A stretch of DNA of 64,000 bases, from NCBI GenBank assembly GCA_028554795.2, contig CM068832.1, positions 89,646,511 through 89,710,510 on the forward strand, written 5' to 3'. Shown here in pieces: positions 1 through 11,988 of the stretch. The position numbers were made by a program, and so were the translations under genes. The notes beneath the pieces were generated by a model that saw only the letters and a list, made by a program, of their open reading frames with translations, was not told the DNA's origin and did not search any database. Each line of letters begins with the position of its first letter. The stretch's first letter is position 1. Source of the stretch: Sinohyriopsis cumingii. Taxonomy: Eukaryota; Mollusca; Bivalvia; Unionida; Unionidae.

Positions 1-3000
1 GTCAGAGTCGCTACGGATTCGTTTTATATCAATAAAATGATACAGGATTGCTAGAACAACTACATATTGGCACTTATGCATCATGTGGTGAATGGAGAAA
101 AAAAACCCTAGAGAATATACTCAATTATTCTGAATTCGCCGACGTTGAAATTAAGGATATTTATTACCAAAAAAATCAAATATCAAAATTGCCATCAGCA
201 CTGTCGGTATATGATCCTATAGCTAGACATGAAACAGTTTATCTCAATAGGCCTGCTGGTTGTGGTAAAATAAGCCTTTGCGGAGTTATCCCTATCTTCT
301 CTCATTCATTTTTGCGAAACCGTTATATGTGAACTTTATTGAAATGATCATTTCCTGCAACTAGACTATGGATGACATATATATTATTCACCACATGTAT
401 AACATCATACTAAATTACCCATATTACGTATTTGTTATAAACGAAACCTTATATTGTCTTTGAAGTTACTAAACATTTTTTAAATAAACGGAAACATGAC
501 TATTTCAGTATGGCGAAAATTAACTTGGACATAATTTTGACATTATTGTTAAATACTAATATAAAATAATACAATGCATTATTAATATGCCTGCTGTAGG
601 CATAGTAATCTGTTTGGCATCGGCAGAAATATATGCCTGAAGGGTTCGCAAGTACCCTCCTTCTTTGGCTAGTGGGGATGGAAAGTTGTTTTGATCCCTG
701 AGCACATACATACAGCAATATTCAAGCAAGAGAGACAGGCATTGTAAGAGATCGTAACCGAGGAAGAAAAGCCATGAAATACAGAGGTGCAGATATCTTT
801 GACTGAATAGGTATGAAGTCCACCAGATAACATTTCAAATTCAACGCTAGGAAGGGTCATTATGGAAAACGCAATCGGTACCAGTGGAAAGGGCACAAAA
901 GTTATCATACCGAAACAGGAAATGTAATAAAAAATATATCAGACAGATGGAGAGATAGAAGATGAAACAGTGTCCTAATATTATACACTCCGCTGCAAGG
1001 AAAGTGTATACAACTGTACTATGTACTTCCCTCTCATTGTGCTTCTTCCAAAGCTCGGGAGGGGGTGATAGGTTTGAGAAGGTCCTTCCTCTAGACATTA
1101 ACCGAATTTGTTGATGAATACAATATATTTGATCTTTCATCGATAGTCTATTGTCTTATTTGCTCACTGAAAGGAAGTTTCAAAGAAATGAAACTTCATG
1201 TATGGAACACGGTGAAGATATAAAAAAATGTATTATTGTTTTCAGTGTTCGTCTATCATTCGAGTCCTAAAATACATAATTTAAAAACTGATTTAAAAGA
1301 CTCCCCTACTGAGAGCTCACTTAGAAATATGCCAGTACAACGTTAAGCTCATAACATTCAATGCTGCATAAAAGATCACCCAACAGGTATGACACTGATA
1401 ACAAGACACTTTAATCTTTAGACTCTTTTGGTGAAATTCCTTCTTTGTGTATCAAAATATGTTTGTCATTCGCTATTAAAGCATATTGTATATATAATGT
1501 ATTGCTTAGCATAGAGTTGAATCGCATACCTGATGACAAGACAAAAATCCATTTGCATGATCTGTTATGATAATTGTTCAAACAATACTGTACGTTTTCT
1601 TCTGGCTTGTCTGACACTTTTATTTTATTAATGGCAATATGTAAATATCATGCATTTGCATAAGTACATCAAATCTAATGCCTCTTTAACTTTTGGTGTG
1701 TACGCATAATACGCCGTGAATCAAAGATATTATATAATGAGGTATGCAATACTTGTTCATTCCTGATACAAATTTCTTTCCGCAAAAGGAGGTGACAGAC
1801 ACAGTTTATTATTATAAATGCACCTGACACTTCAAAGCAGTCAGAAATAATTTTCAAGGCTTCTGTAAGGTTTATTATCTAAAAATATTACATGAGTGTC
1901 TTTATGTGCTAATATAAAAATTAAGCTTTGATGCAAACATTATTGAACTTTCGTACTTTCTCTACATAATATAACTACATCAAGAAATAGTGGTACCAAA
2001 ATTCTCAACCACCGGGGCGGTCGTAACTGTCGGGATTGATTGCAGTAAAAATATGTTAGGAAAATTAAGCAAAGATACTAATGAAAGAAGACAATAGTAA
2101 TCGGACATTTGACGTCACATTGTAAAATTCACAATTTAAGGAAGACAACTTGATTGTACGAACCTTTGATATAAGTATGCGTTATCTCCCCTGGACTGGA
2201 GTGATGTCGATGTTACAAAAATAAGCTGACATCGCAGCTAAATTAAACTTTTCACATTCATGGATAAATTCTAGCAGTCTGCGTCGATCACACAATGCGT
2301 ACATGATGCTAGTGACAAAAAAGTCCAATTACTTTGGGTTATTTGTCATTATGGCTGGAATATTTCTACCTTCCAATCAAAGAAATTATTTGCTCTTCCT
2401 TATCCCAGACAGGAGTGACGATGTATATTTTGACTATTCAATGGATATGCACCCCAAAGATGAGTAGTTCGAATGTAGCAAAGGCAGATATTGGTCAAGG
2501 TGATGCCACTGGTGGCCAATTGACTACATAAAGAATGTAAAGGCATCAAACCGAGTATCCTCAATGCTCAGAGTAATAGCTATATAAAATAGTGAAAGTA
2601 TAGTTCATATACAGGTGATATATACTACCATATATACCAGTAAGTATGTTCATCTACATTAATTGTTTACATGATTGATATTGAAAGTGTTATTTACCAT
2701 GGATTGACAATATAACCATTTGATTAATTTTCAGCTTAAGATTTCACAAATGCTACTTCATTCTTAGCGGTAATGTGTGCAATGATTATGGCTCTCCTGA
2801 ATGAATATCATTGTTAATATTGACCTGTATGTTTCATGAATGCTCTCCATGCAATTATCCGGATAGATCTCTTGATAATTGGTTAATATCAGCATGTTGT
2901 ACGGGTTAATTGCAAATTCATGTTGGGGAGAAAATTCTCGTCAATTCAACACACAACAATCGCCAGTGGGTGGCGACACATACATAAAAAATCCCAGCAG

Positions 3001-3296
3001 TGTAGTACGCATTTAGTTTTCAAACATTGACCTATTAGCTTTAACGTTCAGCAGAATACTTAAGAGAGAGGCCATCTTGTGAATTAGCTACTTAGGATTT
3101 ATGGCATAGTGAGCAAACAAAAATAATATTATAAATCTCCACCATATCGTCATTTCACGATAACACAAAAACATAATACAACGATGGTTTAAACCATCTC
3201 TGTATTACCCACGCACAGACAGGAAAACCTGAGTGAATGATACGTGTAATTGAAACATAATACTCAGTTTAGGAATTACGTTGTTTTTGTTGTTTC

Positions 3297-3350
<54 letters not shown>

Positions 3351-4657
3351 GATAGAGACTAATACACCCAATATTGTCTACAATATACCCATTGGAAGGT
3401 AATCAGATAAGCAGCTTCATATTCATTAGGACCTTACTTGAAATCTTTGGCATTAAGATTAGAAAGATGTTTCAGGTTTGGGTAAGGACGCCATAGTCAA
3501 TTCTAACTTATGATTACAAAGATTACAATGTTCAAATGAGGGCAAGCTATGCATCATAGCATGACCTCGAATGCATTAGACCAAAACAAGCACGTATTTT
3601 ATTTTGTTGATATGATTAATAGCTCGTATCTGTCTGAAGATGATTTGACTATGTCTAAGGTCATGCTTAGCAATTACATTTCCAGTATCATTAAAATATA
3701 CGTTTTGACACAATATACTCTTAAGGAAAATGTTTAAACACGTAATAGAGACTATCTAGCCAAATTTATTAGAGCAATGTGCCTTTCAAGGGACACGCTG
3801 TTGCTTTGAGCATGAACATTGTTTTGCATGATTTGATATGTATCATTCTGATTTGACTGTCCAGCATATTGACCACTACCATACCGTGATCATGAATTAG
3901 TGATATGAGAAAAATGATGTCACATGACGTCTTAAAGGGTCTGTTATAATCTACGGATCAAAATGATAAAATAACACATTACTTCTACACACTTGCATCT
4001 CTGTTGTCCGCGTATCCCCATAAATTGCATTGAAGTAAAATATGTCTTTCCATTCCTAAGACGTTTCATTAAGATGACAGCACTGTCATGTACATATACT
4101 AATCTACTCAGTGGCTATTTATTTGATGAATATAAGTTGACAAAGTAGTGGCTTCATGTGTCAATAAAGCAGTTTTCTATTCTAAAGAAGGTTTGTAATA
4201 ATTCTTTCTGATGATGATATCTGCCTCAACTTGCATATTATTCCTTAGTAAGGTTCGTCCTTTACGACGTATATTAATTCATAACACAATACCGCTATTT
4301 TCCCATAGAACATTACCTATATTAAAAGGCAAGCAGCTAAAAGAAATGATAAGGTGTAGATGAGTAATGTAAAGGTTAAAATAGCCGCCATCATACAATA
4401 CATTGTAACGGAAACTAATATAGCGTAACGTTTGAAAGGGTCTGTCATTTATAATCCACGGACCAATATGTTCAATAACATATTACATATATACACTTGC
4501 ATTCTCATGAAATTTAGTCAAGTAAAATACATCTTTCCAATCCGATGAAATTGTATAAGGACGACAATATTCTAAGCAGAACTGATTAGACACGTATTCG
4601 TGATTATCGCCATATTGAATATATATTTACCAGCACAACCATTTAACACCAACACAA
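1..4657. other. AT-rich stretch without a recognisable gene
   Basis: I see no gene I can support here. A 94-codon open frame at 48-332 starts at a TTG and has no family signature I recognise; it could be the relic of an exon or repeat. The rest reads as intergenic or intronic DNA with frequent stops in all frames. The only clear structure is the GA microsatellite listed separately. Confidence 0.5.
3301..3347. repeat. (GA)n microsatellite
   Basis: An uninterrupted run of GA dinucleotides of about 47 bp. Confidence 0.95.
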
Positions 4658-4810
4658 ATGTCGATTGGTGCATTTATAATGTTTGATGGTGTAGTTGCTC
4701 TAGCCACACCTATGCCAACCGTTGCTGCCGCGGCCATTGCACAACTTAAATTAGCACGAAGACTTGCACGTTTGTATTTTACAAGTAACTTGGTTCTCTT
4801 GATGATTTAA
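4658..4810 (+). CDS. Small ORF, alanine-rich then Arg/Leu-rich; unrecognised
   Basis: An ATG-started 50-codon frame in a locally GC-richer island. The product has a hydrophobic N-terminus, a run of alanines near residues 22-28, then a basic amphipathic stretch (LKLARRLARL) and a hydrophobic tail. I recognise no family. It lies about 1 kb left of the viral-type block and could be a decayed part of it, a host exon, or chance. Confidence is low because nothing beyond the open frame and composition supports it. Confidence 0.15.
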   Translation: MSIGAFIMFDGVVALATPMPTVAAAAIAQLKLARRLARLYFTSNLVLLMI

Positions 4811-5766
4811 TTTTGGCAGTTGCAGTTCCGCTTCCGTTAGGTTTTCACGTCGATAACACTTCGGATCTATCATATTTCCTGTTTTAATAATGTAATCGCT
4901 AGTACATTTATCTCCCTCCTAAAACATAGCATCGATGTGCAACACCCAAACTAGCCCAGACGTACCGATTCTTACTGATATAACTGTCATATAATCATAA
5001 ATAGTTTGCCTGAAGAATGTTTCATTTTTCATCAGTTCTGACTTATGGGAACATGGCATTGTGCTTATTTAGAAATATACTGGCTGCACCGGTGTCTAGT
5101 GTATTGAAAGAGCGTTCTCATTTCCGTCCAATAATTGTTACGCAAGCACGTGTCATTGATGATTAATAATGAAATCTGTTTTGTCTCAACTGAGCCAATG
5201 GTGATGTTACATATTCATTGGAAGAGGTACAGTGGTGATTTCCACTTCATCGTTTTATGAACAGTACATGATGATGCCGCTAACGACAGGATGTTTTTGC
5301 GTTCGAATCCTATACCACGAACATGGTATCGGCTTGGTATTGACACATTAGAGTGGTTCCGACAATCAGTTTATATTTAACTTTCAACAATATCATATTT
5401 ATATTGTATATGAGGGTCTGGTAGAACACTCTGAAACGGATATTTGTTGACATGCTTATCAAAATCAAAACTCAATAATGTTGTCATCAAAGATCAAAAG
5501 GTCTATCACCCATGGGTAGGTTCCAAAACCTCATTACCACGGTCATCATGTCTAAACGTATATGTAATGATAAATTTAATTATAAACATAAACGCCAACG
5601 ATAGATACAAATCCGACTGGAAGATCTACAATGCTTCAAACTTATTGCTGTCTTTAGGTATCATAGATCATGATCTCAACAGATTGAATAAAGCAGACAC
5701 TTGCGCCATCTTGTCTTCGTTATTCCGTAGAATGACGCGAACGACGAACGCTATGCGTTCTTTAAT
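4811..5766. other. Stretch without a supported gene, left of the viral block
   Basis: Contains a plus-strand open frame (about 5444-5824, non-ATG start) whose translation resembles no family I know. It overlaps promoter-like motif copy A on the opposite strand. I treat it as unassigned. The left limit of the viral-type element probably lies in or near this stretch, but I could not see a terminal inverted repeat. Confidence 0.4.
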
Positions 5767-5800
5767 AAAAAAGCACGGAAGTGAAGAAAAACATCCCCTA
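5767..5800 (-). promoter_or_regulatory. Copy A of a repeated promoter-like motif
   Basis: On the minus strand this reads GGGATGTTTTTCTTCACTTC followed by CGTGC and a TATA-like TTTTTTATTAAAG. Two further copies (6702-6740 and 11719-11759) have the same layout: a GGGATGTTTTYCTTCA core, a GTCYGYGCTTT-like block, then an AT-rich TATA-like box. Copies B and C each precede a small gene that ends in a histone-type stem-loop, so I infer an upstream promoter element. For copy A I could not find a convincing downstream reading frame, so it may be an orphan left after decay. Confidence 0.5.
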
Positions 5801-5865
5801 CTTTTGTCATCTCATATTATATAATATTCACACAAAGGTGATGAGCCATATAATCTAACCTAACT

Positions 5866-6070
5866 ATATCCTATCCACACACTGGATGCTGCAAAATCAA
5901 ACCCAAATATACTATCCGCACACGACAAGCAGCAAACACGTAACCCAAAGATATTATCCACACACTGGAAGCAGCAAAATCAAACCCAAATATACTATCA
6001 CCACACGACAAGTAGCACAAACATAACCCAAATATACTATCCACACACATGAAGCAGCAAAAAGAGTGAG
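5866..6070. repeat. About 42-bp tandem array at the edge of the viral-type block
   Basis: Five degenerate units of about 41-42 bp, each with an ATAYTATCC-CACAC start, an AAGCAGCAAA middle and an AACCCAAAT end. The array begins about 75 bp downstream of the outermost left stem-loop (6145-6160), in the same relative position that the 24474-24705 array has to the right-block stem-loop. Confidence 0.85.
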
Positions 6071-6144
6071 TGTTTATATTTACACTAAGCCACATTTTCA
6101 CATTGGCAAATTAAATATTTTTTTTATTTTCTAGAGTTTTGGTA

Positions 6145-6160
6145 AGCACTGTAAAGGGCT
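6145..6160 (-). terminator. Degenerate histone-type 3' stem-loop (copy 4)
   Basis: The minus strand reads AGCCCTTTACAGTGCT: a six-base-pair stem with one mismatch and a TTAC loop, followed by TACC and then CTCTAGAAAATAAA, which resembles a histone downstream element. The stem has drifted from the canonical GGCCCTTTTCAGGGCC, which fits the decay of the gene in front of it. It ends a minus-strand gene whose probable stop is at 6188. Confidence 0.6.
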
Positions 6161-6187
6161 GTTTATATGGAACTCCAGAGGTATCTG

Positions 6188-6648
6188 TTAGTGGCGACAC
6201 CTCCACGGCATGGCACCGCACACGCATCTCCTACTCCAGTCTCCTTCCCAGTTTACTCTTGTGGCTGGGAGCGCAGAGTGAGGATGATTTGCTTCATCAC
6301 CCCAATCCTCTGTTTCTGGAATGTTCTTGTGGTGCCACTATTGGTTGTAGCATCCTTACTGATATTGTTTGTGGAGCTGGGAGAGGCTGCGGTACAGGTA
6401 GTGGTTGTGGCGCAGCCATTGCCTGTGCAGGTAACATCACCAATGGCTTCAATTCGCAAATGTTTTACCATTACGTGAGGCAGGATTCCTTGATTTCTTT
6501 TCCTCCTCTTCTTACTTCTTCTTCTTTTCTTCCTCTTCCTCTTTTCTTGCTGCCTTTTCTACAAATTCCATGGCGAGTTCTCCCAGGATGTGCCTGGCAT
6601 ATTCCAGTGCATCTGGAGTTCTAAAATCTTCGTAAGTCTGCTGTTCAT
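6188..6648 (-). pseudogene. Decayed small viral-type gene ending in a histone-type stem-loop
   Basis: No family recognised. On the minus strand there is an ATG at 6648, about 55 bases after promoter motif copy B. The coherent coding signal then runs in a different frame: a helical stretch (LEYARHILGEL, VEKAARKEEEEE) that ends in a Glu/Lys run, a Pro/Gln-rich segment (PQPLPVPQPLPAPQ) in another frame, and a basic Trp/Arg/Cys tail ending RRCVCGAMPWRCRH before a TAA at 6188-6190. Moving between these requires at least two frame changes, so the gene is broken. Its layout (acidic or helical front, basic tail, stop 27 bases before a stem-loop) parallels the neighbouring gene at 7026-7404. A small packaged or core protein is one possibility, but that is only inference. 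Confidence 0.5.
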
Positions 6649-6701
6649 TTTGTAGTGTTGATCAATCAACAAGGGTAGTCAGACTGCCCAGCGGTTTCGT
6701 A

Positions 6702-6740
6702 TTTTATGAAAAGCACAGACTTGAAGGAAAACATCCCCTA
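6702..6740 (-). promoter_or_regulatory. Copy B of a repeated promoter-like motif
   Basis: The minus strand reads GGGATGTTTTCCTTCAAGTC, then TGTGCTTTTCATAAAATA. It lies about 55 bases upstream of the ATG at 6648. Just downstream is GGGCAGTCTGAC, which has a counterpart (GGCAGTCT...TCTGAC) after copy C, so the shared region covers both the promoter and the start of the leader. Confidence 0.6.
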
Positions 6741-6975
6741 AGACAATAAAGTTATATTACCTAGATCATTACCCAAAAACGCGCGGACCTAAAAGAAACA
6801 CTCACCTTTTTAATGCCCATCACTGTTTTACAAAATTGCATTAACCTCTTAAAGAAAATGCTTATACACTCATTTTCTAACCAAGATAAATAATTCATGT
6901 GTTTATTGACGCACTTCTAATTTTTTCTAACTTATCATAGGCAATGGATTGTTATTTCTTTTCTAGAGTATGGGT

Positions 6976-6991
6976 AGCCCTGAAAAGGGAT
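6976..6991 (-). terminator. Histone-type 3' stem-loop (copy 3)
   Basis: The minus strand reads ATCCCTTTTCAGGGCT, the canonical metazoan histone stem-loop with one mismatched pair, followed by ACCCA. About 12 bases on is TCTAGAAAAGAAAT, which resembles a purine-rich histone downstream element. It starts 34 bases after the TAA at 7026-7028 of the upstream gene. Confidence 0.75.
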
Positions 6992-7025
6992 GTTTTTTGT
7001 GTGAACTTGAAGCCATAGCAATCTT

Positions 7026-7404
7026 TTAGGATCTAAGATTGCGACCTCCTCTGGCGACAGGCTTTCTCACGGAATAAGGTCTGCTTCTTCGGAAAGAGAA
7101 GGAGAACTCTTTTGTGTCGACACGACAGTCGACAAAACATCTTTCAAGTTCATGCTGCTGCTGGTCTTGCTGCTGTCTCTGATATCTCGCTTGTTTCTGA
7201 AGTCTGTACTTTTCTGTCCATTCTTCTTCTAATTTCTTCTCTGAAGAGCTCTTGTATCAGGTCTTCAGTGACTTTTAACATTCTAGCATTCTCTATCTCT
7301 TCAGGCTTTGGTATCAGACTTTGTCGGACACGATGCAAATTCACGTAGGCTTCGTTCAGCTTAGCTAGTCTTGAGCACATCTTCCTAAGAGGATGAGTCG
7401 ACAA
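7026..7404 (-). pseudogene. Decayed coiled-coil/basic-tail gene ending in a histone-type stem-loop
   Basis: No known family. The first part (from about 7404) reads as a helical, charged protein (LAKLNEAYVNLHRV, KVTEDLIQELF). Near 7230 the coding signal moves to another frame, with a Gln/Arg-rich coiled-coil (KQARYQRQQQDQQQHELERC) and a strongly basic end (FRRSRPYSVRKPVARGGRNL) before TAA at 7026-7028. The frame change marks it as a pseudogene. The 5' end is separated from its promoter motif (copy C, 11719-11759) by LINE 7419-11694: the 11-bp target-site duplication lies in the leader. The Arg/Gly-rich tail suggests a nucleic-acid-binding or condensing protein; this is inference from composition only. 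Confidence 0.55.
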
Positions 7405-7407
7405 TGG

Positions 7408-7418
7408 ATGGTCAGACT
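7408..7418. repeat. Target-site duplication, left copy (ATGGTCAGACT)
   Basis: ATGGTCAGACT occurs here and again at 11695-11705, exactly flanking the 5'-truncated LINE. This defines the insertion boundaries and shows that the viral gene and its upstream region were contiguous before insertion. Confidence 0.85.
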
Positions 7419-10400
7419 TACTTACTTTCTTACTTACTCACTTAGTTGGATTAAAGTGATTTTCGCTCCAATAGAGCATGTATCACTGTTTTATGTATAC
7501 ACAGCGTGCTATTTAATTACTCCTGGGTGAAGGAATCAGAGCCACATCTCCCAGGCTTTTATGTGTTCGTGGAGCACTTATTATTAGGCCGTCAGATCGA
7601 GGTACTATTTAGTTCCTAGCGATCTGGATGTATGGTCGAGGTGAGTGGGATTGGACCCAGCACGCACTCATTGGTTAGGTTGCATTGATTGGTTGATTGA
7701 GACGAGCGGGAATGGACCCTAAGCGCACTCGTGAATATTGCTATGGGGGCGTGCAGTGCACGCTTGATGTTTTGATGTCCGGTCGTGGTGGAGGAGGAAC
7801 AGGCTTATGGATCGGGAGGCGGTTCATGGCACATTTTTGGCGTTTCTAAGTTCCAGTGTATAGTTTCTAAAAGTGTCGTCCTGCATAATTTGGAGGATAA
7901 CTCTGTGATGTTATAAGAGTAGGTTAAGGATACCCAGGTTGACAGCCATGGGTGTTGATGTTGTCACCTTGTGTAGCTGGCCCTGATGGTCTTGGGTATT
8001 TGAGTCCACCTTGATTGGTATTGGTTTTTAGGGTCTTGATATTCTATTTAGTGCTGTTTTTCGTTGCAGCATTGTGCTGCTGGATCTGATGGTCTTTGGG
8101 TTGTAGACCACCTTATACCTATTAATTAGGGGTTATACTTCCATAAGCAGAGAGTTTATTATTTGCAGCCTTGTGCTGCGGGATCTGATAGTCTTTGGAG
8201 TTTAGACCACTTTATATATTGATAATTTGGGGTCGTATTGTTCCTAATCTGTTTTAGTGAGGACGATAATGATGGTCTGGGTTCAAGACCAACTTATATA
8301 ATCTGATGCTGGGTCCTGTCGGCAATTATAGGTATTTGTTGATTGATGGATGTCACCTGGGTTTGCATGTGGTCGTATAGGTGTTAATTTTCCCGCCAAG
8401 AAACTATAAGATGGTTAAAGAGTAAGATAGGAAGAAGGTATAGATAACAAGAAAATGCCATTTTTTTATTTTTTATTTTGTATTTTTTTCTTCTTATTTC
8501 TTTTGTTTTAAATTATAATCATTATTAAAACAAAATTTACGTCTTGAATTCCTTATTTATTGTTATCCGTTATCTTAATGGTTTGGAGTGAGAAAAAAAT
8601 GTTATAGTTATTTGTATGTTATTGTGTAGTCCTGTTTGAATTAATGCCTATTTTCCTATTTTAAGTTTTTGTGGTCTTAATACTACTGCCCTATTTGAGG
8701 CTAATTGGTCTGTTTTACTATTGAGCCAGATAATAATCCTTGTCGACTAATCGAACCTTATAAGAGGAGTCAAGGACATCAAATCTGGTTGGTCCCTATT
8801 GCGTTTTCCCTATTTTTGTCCTTTATTGGTTTTTATTATTCGGCCTATGAACGGCTGTGTCAGTATGTGAACCCACGAGACCTAGGCGGCCGTCATAATT
8901 CTGTAACAGTGATTTTGTAATATTTTGGACAGGTCTTGATAAGCGTTTTTTTTTTTTTAGAACAAATTTAATTAGATTAGTTTCGTGTATAAAACTTATG
9001 ATGTTTTCGAATGTTAGAATGATATTGGGGTTTGTGTTCATCAATAATTATGGGTATATGACTGGGAATCCAATATTAGGTTGTTTATTTTAAACTTAGT
9101 CCTTTCTTTTTCAAGTGTGTGGCAGTTGTTAAAAATATGCTCTAGGTCTAATGGGACCCTTCAGTGGTAACAGTTAGGGTTATGTGGTTCTGGTCCTATG
9201 TACTGTCCGAAGCTGTTAGCCAGTTTGGTTTCGCCTGTGATTATTCTATATATGAATTTTTGGTCATTTTTGGTCATTGCCTTGTGTTTTGGTTGATTTG
9301 CTATTTCTGCAGACTTCTTTAATATTGTTCTTTTAGTTTCCTGCCTTGGGTGTTTGTGTTCCATAATTCCTGGCATTTATTGTCAATGAGAATTTTAGAT
9401 ATGCTATAGAGTTCACATATGCTATAATCTAGTTTGATGTGAGTGGTTTCGTTTAGTTTTTGTTTAGCTGTTACATGTCGTTACTTGGTATGTTAATATG
9501 GGACGGTATTCACATAAATTATACTTGTAAGTTATTATTGTTTAGTTGCTTTTAACAATAGATTGGATTGTCTACGAAAATTTTCTCTTGATTTGGTCTT
9601 ATTATTAAGTATGGAGCTTATGACGCTTAGCGAGTCTCTTATTATTACCACATGGGGTATTTTGTTCTCTTCAATCCATTTGATTGCTTCAAGTATGACC
9701 ATAATTCAGCTGTGTATATGGAGCAGAGGTTAGGTAGTCTTCGTCCTACTTTAATGTTAAGTTCGGGAATTACGTAAGCTACTACTGTTCTGGGGGGTTC
9801 TGTTTTAATGTAGTTGCAATATTTTGAGTTGATCTCTTCTGTACAGATTGTGTTTAGTTTGAGTTTTTGTTCGTTTTTATTTCCATATTTCGTAATGAGG
9901 GTGTTAACTGAGTTCTTGGTATTTACCCATGGTTCTTTGTCATAGTGATTTGCAATTTCTGCTTGGAGGTTGTCTATAGGAAGTTGTTTAACTAATTGAT
10001 GGACTTATTTCCCTGCTGGTATGTTTTTTGCTAATTTAGTTCTAAAAGGTAGGTTGCATTTATTTATAGCTAGCCGGGTGGGGTGTGTGTCGTGGTGTTT
10101 TGTTAACCTGGCTCAGTATCTAAGGGTGAGTTCCTGTCTTCTAAGGTGGAGCTGCAGTTCTCCAGTTAAGATTTGAAGCTCCACCAGTGATGTGGATGGT
10201 AGTGCTCCAGTGCAAATAAGTAAGGCCTTTATTTGTATGTTATCTAGTTTCTTGAGGTTATTTTGGGGTGCAGAGTTGTAAATTTGGCATCCGAAATCTA
10301 GCTTAGATCTAATTAATGATTTATATTATGCTAGTAAGGTTTCTTGATTGGATTGCCAGGTGGTTCCTTTAAGGTTTGTAAAAAGGTTAAGGTCTTTATT

Positions 10401-11694
10401 GCACCTTTTGACTAGTTCGTTTATGTGATGTCCCAGTTTAAGTTAGAGTCATAGTACATTCCTAGAAATCGTGCTACCTTTACGAATTTAATTTCTTGAA
10501 TTTGGATGGAAAGTTTTGGAAACTGATTTTGTGATTTACGTTTGGCGATGTACAGTACTGTTATGGTTATTGCATGGGATAATTTGAATCCCCATTGATC
10601 AGCCAATTTCCCTATTTTGTTTAAATTAGTTTGAATGTCGCTGATTACTTTGTGGTTGGAGGGGTTTCCTGCTCTCCATAGTCCACTGTCATCAGCAAAT
10701 TGTGAGAGTTCAATTAGTTTTGATGTTAAGTTGGTGTCCAAGTCATTAATCATAATGTTGAAAACGGGTGGGATGAGTACGCTCCTTTGTGGTGTACCGT
10801 TTTCAAGTGTATGTGGTTCAGAGTAGGTGTCGCCGACTGGTTGTTATTTTACGGTCGGCGAGGAAGTTTTCAATGAAGTTAAGCATTCGACCTGTGATGG
10901 CATTGTGGTTGAGTTCTGCTAAGAAGCCTTTTTTCCATGCAACGTCGAATGCCTTTTCGAGGTCAATATATACTGCAATTAAATTCCTATCAGCTTTGCG
11001 TTTGGAGTTGAACGCTAATTTGATTGCGGTTTCCAATCATATTAGTCGATCCGTGGTAGATATTTTGTTTCTAAATCCGCATTGATTATTGCTCTCTAGG
11101 TGGTGGTTGAGTCGGTTGGTGTCTATGGTTTCCATGATCTTACAAATGTTGTTTGTTAGGGAAATGGTTCTGTAAGAGCTAATATCGTTAGGGTCTTTTC
11201 CTTGCTTGGGTATTAAAATTACTGTTGCGTGTTTCCATTTATCGGGTAGTTTGCCTAAGGTCCATATTTGGTTTAGTAATTTAGTAATTGTTTGTTTAAT
11301 GTTATTTGGGATAATTTTGTATATTGTGTATCCTATTTGATCTTCCCCTGGGCTAGTTTCGTTTTTGGTTTTCAGTGCTAGGTCCCATTCATAAGTTGTA
11401 ATATCTTTATTTAGGTTCGAGACTTTGGGACCGAGGTCTTTAAATGTGTATGTGTTCTTTCTACTTTGCCCCTATCTAATTGAAATCCCGGGGTGTGGCA
11501 GGTGTTACTACTCATTTCTCAGACGTGCTGAGCTAGTCGGTGAGCTTTTTCTTTATTAGTAATGATTCCCGCTATTTGTTGGGTTCGTGTTAGTTGTCTT
11601 CCCTCTAATTGATTATGTTTTTAAGGGTTTTCTCCCTTTGTTTATATGTAGTGAAATCAATAAAAGTTTTCCTGGGTTTGAATTTATTGAGGGC
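7419..11694 (-). mobile_element. 5'-truncated I-superfamily LINE with RT and RNase H remnants
   Basis: Minus-strand non-LTR retrotransposon. The clearest protein is at 10421-11036: an RT segment with AVYIDLEKAFDVAW, then a GTPQRSV block and MINDLD...LSQFADDSGLW, matching the more complete copy at 14677-21840. Further on, fragments near 9590-9720 match RNase H (IYTAEL, a DSLSV block) and 9161-9376 matches the C-terminal region. The endonuclease and ORF1 are missing. The 3' UTR contains a copy of the GTGAACCCACGA...GGCCGTCA block seen twice in the other element, and the 3' end is AATCCAA plus a short (AAGT)n tail. Many stops and frameshifts make it inactive. An 11-bp target-site duplication flanks it. 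Confidence 0.85.
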
Positions 11695-11705
11695 ATGGTC
11701 AGACT
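11695..11705. repeat. Target-site duplication, right copy
   Basis: The second copy of ATGGTCAGACT, at the 5'-truncated end of the LINE and 13 bases from promoter-like motif copy C. Confidence 0.85.
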
Positions 11706-11718
11706 AGAGACTGCCAAG

Positions 11719-11759
11719 GTTTTATTGTCAAAGCGCGGACGTGAAGGAAAACATCCCTA
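11719..11759 (-). promoter_or_regulatory. Copy C of a repeated promoter-like motif
   Basis: The minus strand reads GGGATGTTTTCCTTCACGTC, then CGCGCTTTGACAATAAAAC, followed by TTGGCAGTCT. It lies between the polyadenylation signal of the protease gene (11883-11888) and the LINE insertion. Without the LINE it would sit a few tens of bases upstream of the gene at 7026-7404. Confidence 0.6.
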
Positions 11760-11882
11760 CACGATTTTCGAGTCGGACCGTTCAAATAGTGTGATATGAA
11801 GGATAGTAAGAAGTCAAAGAGAATGGATTATGTTACCTATAGTAAAACAGACGACAAAGACATTTTTTCTCAAAACAACATT

Positions 11883-11888
11883 TTTATT
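11883..11888 (-). terminator. Polyadenylation signal AATAAA after the protease gene
   Basis: AATAAA on the minus strand, about 100 bases after the last stop of the protease reading frame at 11989. The region between is AT-rich and non-coding. The structural genes thus appear to use ordinary polyadenylation, unlike the small stem-loop genes of the same element. Confidence 0.5.
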
Positions 11889-11988
11889 CAAATCACTTAA
11901 CAATAACAAATATTTTTTTATAACAATAACCATTCAATATAATATTAAACACTTTTTAAATAACAAACATCTTTTCTCGAATAAAACT

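Noticed and set aside
6139-6624. 161-codon plus-strand open frame, Gly/Cys-rich
   Set aside because: It is the antisense of a decayed minus-strand gene that has a promoter motif and a stem-loop; the Gly/Cys-rich translation is a shadow of its Pro/Gln- and Thr-rich codons.
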